DNA from: Ramlibacter pinisoli
Lineage (GTDB): Bacteria; Pseudomonadota; Gammaproteobacteria; Burkholderiales; Burkholderiaceae_C
Length of the DNA stretch: 64,000 nucleotides
Assembly: GCF_009758015.1 (NCBI RefSeq)
Contig: NZ_WSEL01000003.1
Location: 992,001-1,056,000 of the forward strand
Direction of reading: 5' to 3'
Below, one piece after another: positions 63,518-64,000 of the stretch. The notes below the pieces were generated by a model. That model ran no database searches, had not been told where the DNA came from, and saw only the letters and a program-made list of their open reading frames with translations. The position numbers were made by a program, and so were the translations under genes. Numbering within the stretch: position 1 is the stretch's first letter; the number at the start of each line of letters is the position of its first letter.

Positions 63518-63527
63518 GTCCTACACC
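63518..63527 (+). promoter_or_regulatory. GTCCTACACC motif upstream of raiA
   Basis: An 8-of-8 match to the GTCCTACA core of the recurrent motif, 62 bp before the RaiA ATG on its strand. No TAnAnT box at the usual 45-51 bp spacing is visible. Confidence 0.4.
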
Positions 63528-63588
63528 CCATCCGCTGGCCTTGTCGCCACACTTGGTCGCCACGCAACGCGTTTGGCGAAGGAAGAGC

Positions 63589-63951
63589 ATGCAGGTGCAG
63601 GTGAACACGAGCAACGGCGTCGAGAACAAGGACACCCTGGAGCGCTGGGCCACCGACTATCTCAACGAGGCGCTGGCGCGCTTCTCCCAGGACATCACGC
63701 GCGTCGAGGTCCAGATGCGCGAGACCAGCAACAGCAGGAATGGCGCGGTCGACAAGCGCTGCATGCTCGAGGCCCGCATCGCCGGCCGCGACCCGGTCGC
63801 CGCCACCCACCACGCGCCGTCGCAGGACGAGGCGTTCCGCGGCGCGACGCAGCGGCTCATCCACCTGCTGGACCACACGCTCGGCAAGCTCGACCGTCAC
63901 CAGCACCGCGACCGCGACACCATCCGCAAGGACCCGAGCGCCGTCGAGTGA
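63589..63951 (+). CDS. raiA: Short ribosome hibernation/RaiA-type protein
   Basis: A 120-residue protein of the HPF/RaiA family, which binds the decoding centre of idle ribosomes in stationary phase or stress. The beta-alpha-beta-beta-beta-alpha pattern is seen in MQVQVNTSNGVENKDTLERW, ITRVEVQMRETSNSR and ARIAGRDPVAATHH. No long C-terminal dimerisation domain is present, so it is the short form. GAAGGAAGAGC precedes the ATG. The last 49 bp of the window hold no feature. Confidence 0.85.
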   Translation: MQVQVNTSNGVENKDTLERWATDYLNEALARFSQDITRVEVQMRETSNSRNGAVDKRCMLEARIAGRDPVAATHHAPSQDEAFRGATQRLIHLLDHTLGKLDRHQHRDRDTIRKDPSAVE

Positions 63952-64000
63952 GGGACCGCGGCCTGTGTGGGTTGCGCGGCGGTGGCCGCTCAACTGCCGG

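Overview
The window is about 70% GC, coding on both strands with short gaps, and reads as the chromosome of a Burkholderiales bacterium, most likely a Comamonadaceae (Ramlibacter/Variovorax type). The evidence is the gene content: several orphan 'Bug'-type tripartite tricarboxylate receptors (19.4, 20.4, 27.2 kb), TRAP permeases and DctP receptors, a cobalt-type nitrile hydratase, class I GshA, Ku-based end joining and the xseB-ispA-dxs operon. The genus is an inference. I see no rRNA, tRNA, CRISPR array, transposase, integrase or phage gene.

Layout. 0-6 kb: start of a tungstate receptor (tupA) divergent from its probable regulator, Ku, a selenoneine/ergothioneine-synthase-like protein, and a TRAP permease pair dctQM without a receptor. 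6-15 kb: DoxX protein, a CarH-like B12 protein without a DNA-binding domain, a DEAD-box RNA helicase, a DUF2889 protein and full-length Lhr helicase. 15-28 kb: nitrile hydratase, secreted MsrA, aldo/keto reductase, several periplasmic binding proteins, a VWA protein, an ATP-grasp protein, a CYTH-CHAD protein and an SDR with no YxxxK. 28-32 kb: a membrane pseudokinase divergent from the AMPylase SelO. 32-37 kb: an operon joining a Kef-type K+/H+ antiporter to the glutathione-dependent formaldehyde pathway (frmA, fghA). 37-41 kb: three tandem DctP receptors. 41-48 kb: dxs-ispA-xseB, a Rieske oxygenase, a DMT transporter and a sulfurtransferase. 48-54 kb: mostly minus-strand, stress-like genes (lipoproteins, hemerythrin, small hydrophilic proteins, Na+/H+ antiporter, lipid-anchored-type hydrolase, phosphatase). 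54-64 kb: TetR/diheme cytochrome c pair, an exported methyltransferase, a PAS-only protein, an SDR, a His-rich RcnB-like protein, gshA, an esterase and a short RaiA/HPF.

Functional links. The Kef antiporter, frmA, fghA and gshA together form a glutathione-centred electrophile defence. The dctQM permeases at 4-6 kb lack a receptor and the three receptors at 37-41 kb lack permeases, so they may work together. SelO, the pseudokinase, MsrA, hemerythrin and RaiA suggest investment in redox and stationary-phase stress.

The most unusual signals are non-coding. A 10-bp motif, GTCCTACAGC, recurs in intergenic regions, always pointing at the next gene. In five cases it sits 45-51 bp upstream of a TAnAnT-like -10 box, which suggests an undescribed stress regulon. 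A hairpin element with terminal inverted repeats occurs twice (16.5 and 56.6 kb) with a compensatory base-pair change. A second palindromic repeat family occurs at five loci. Several genes have a -10 box exactly six bases before the start codon, which suggests leaderless mRNAs.
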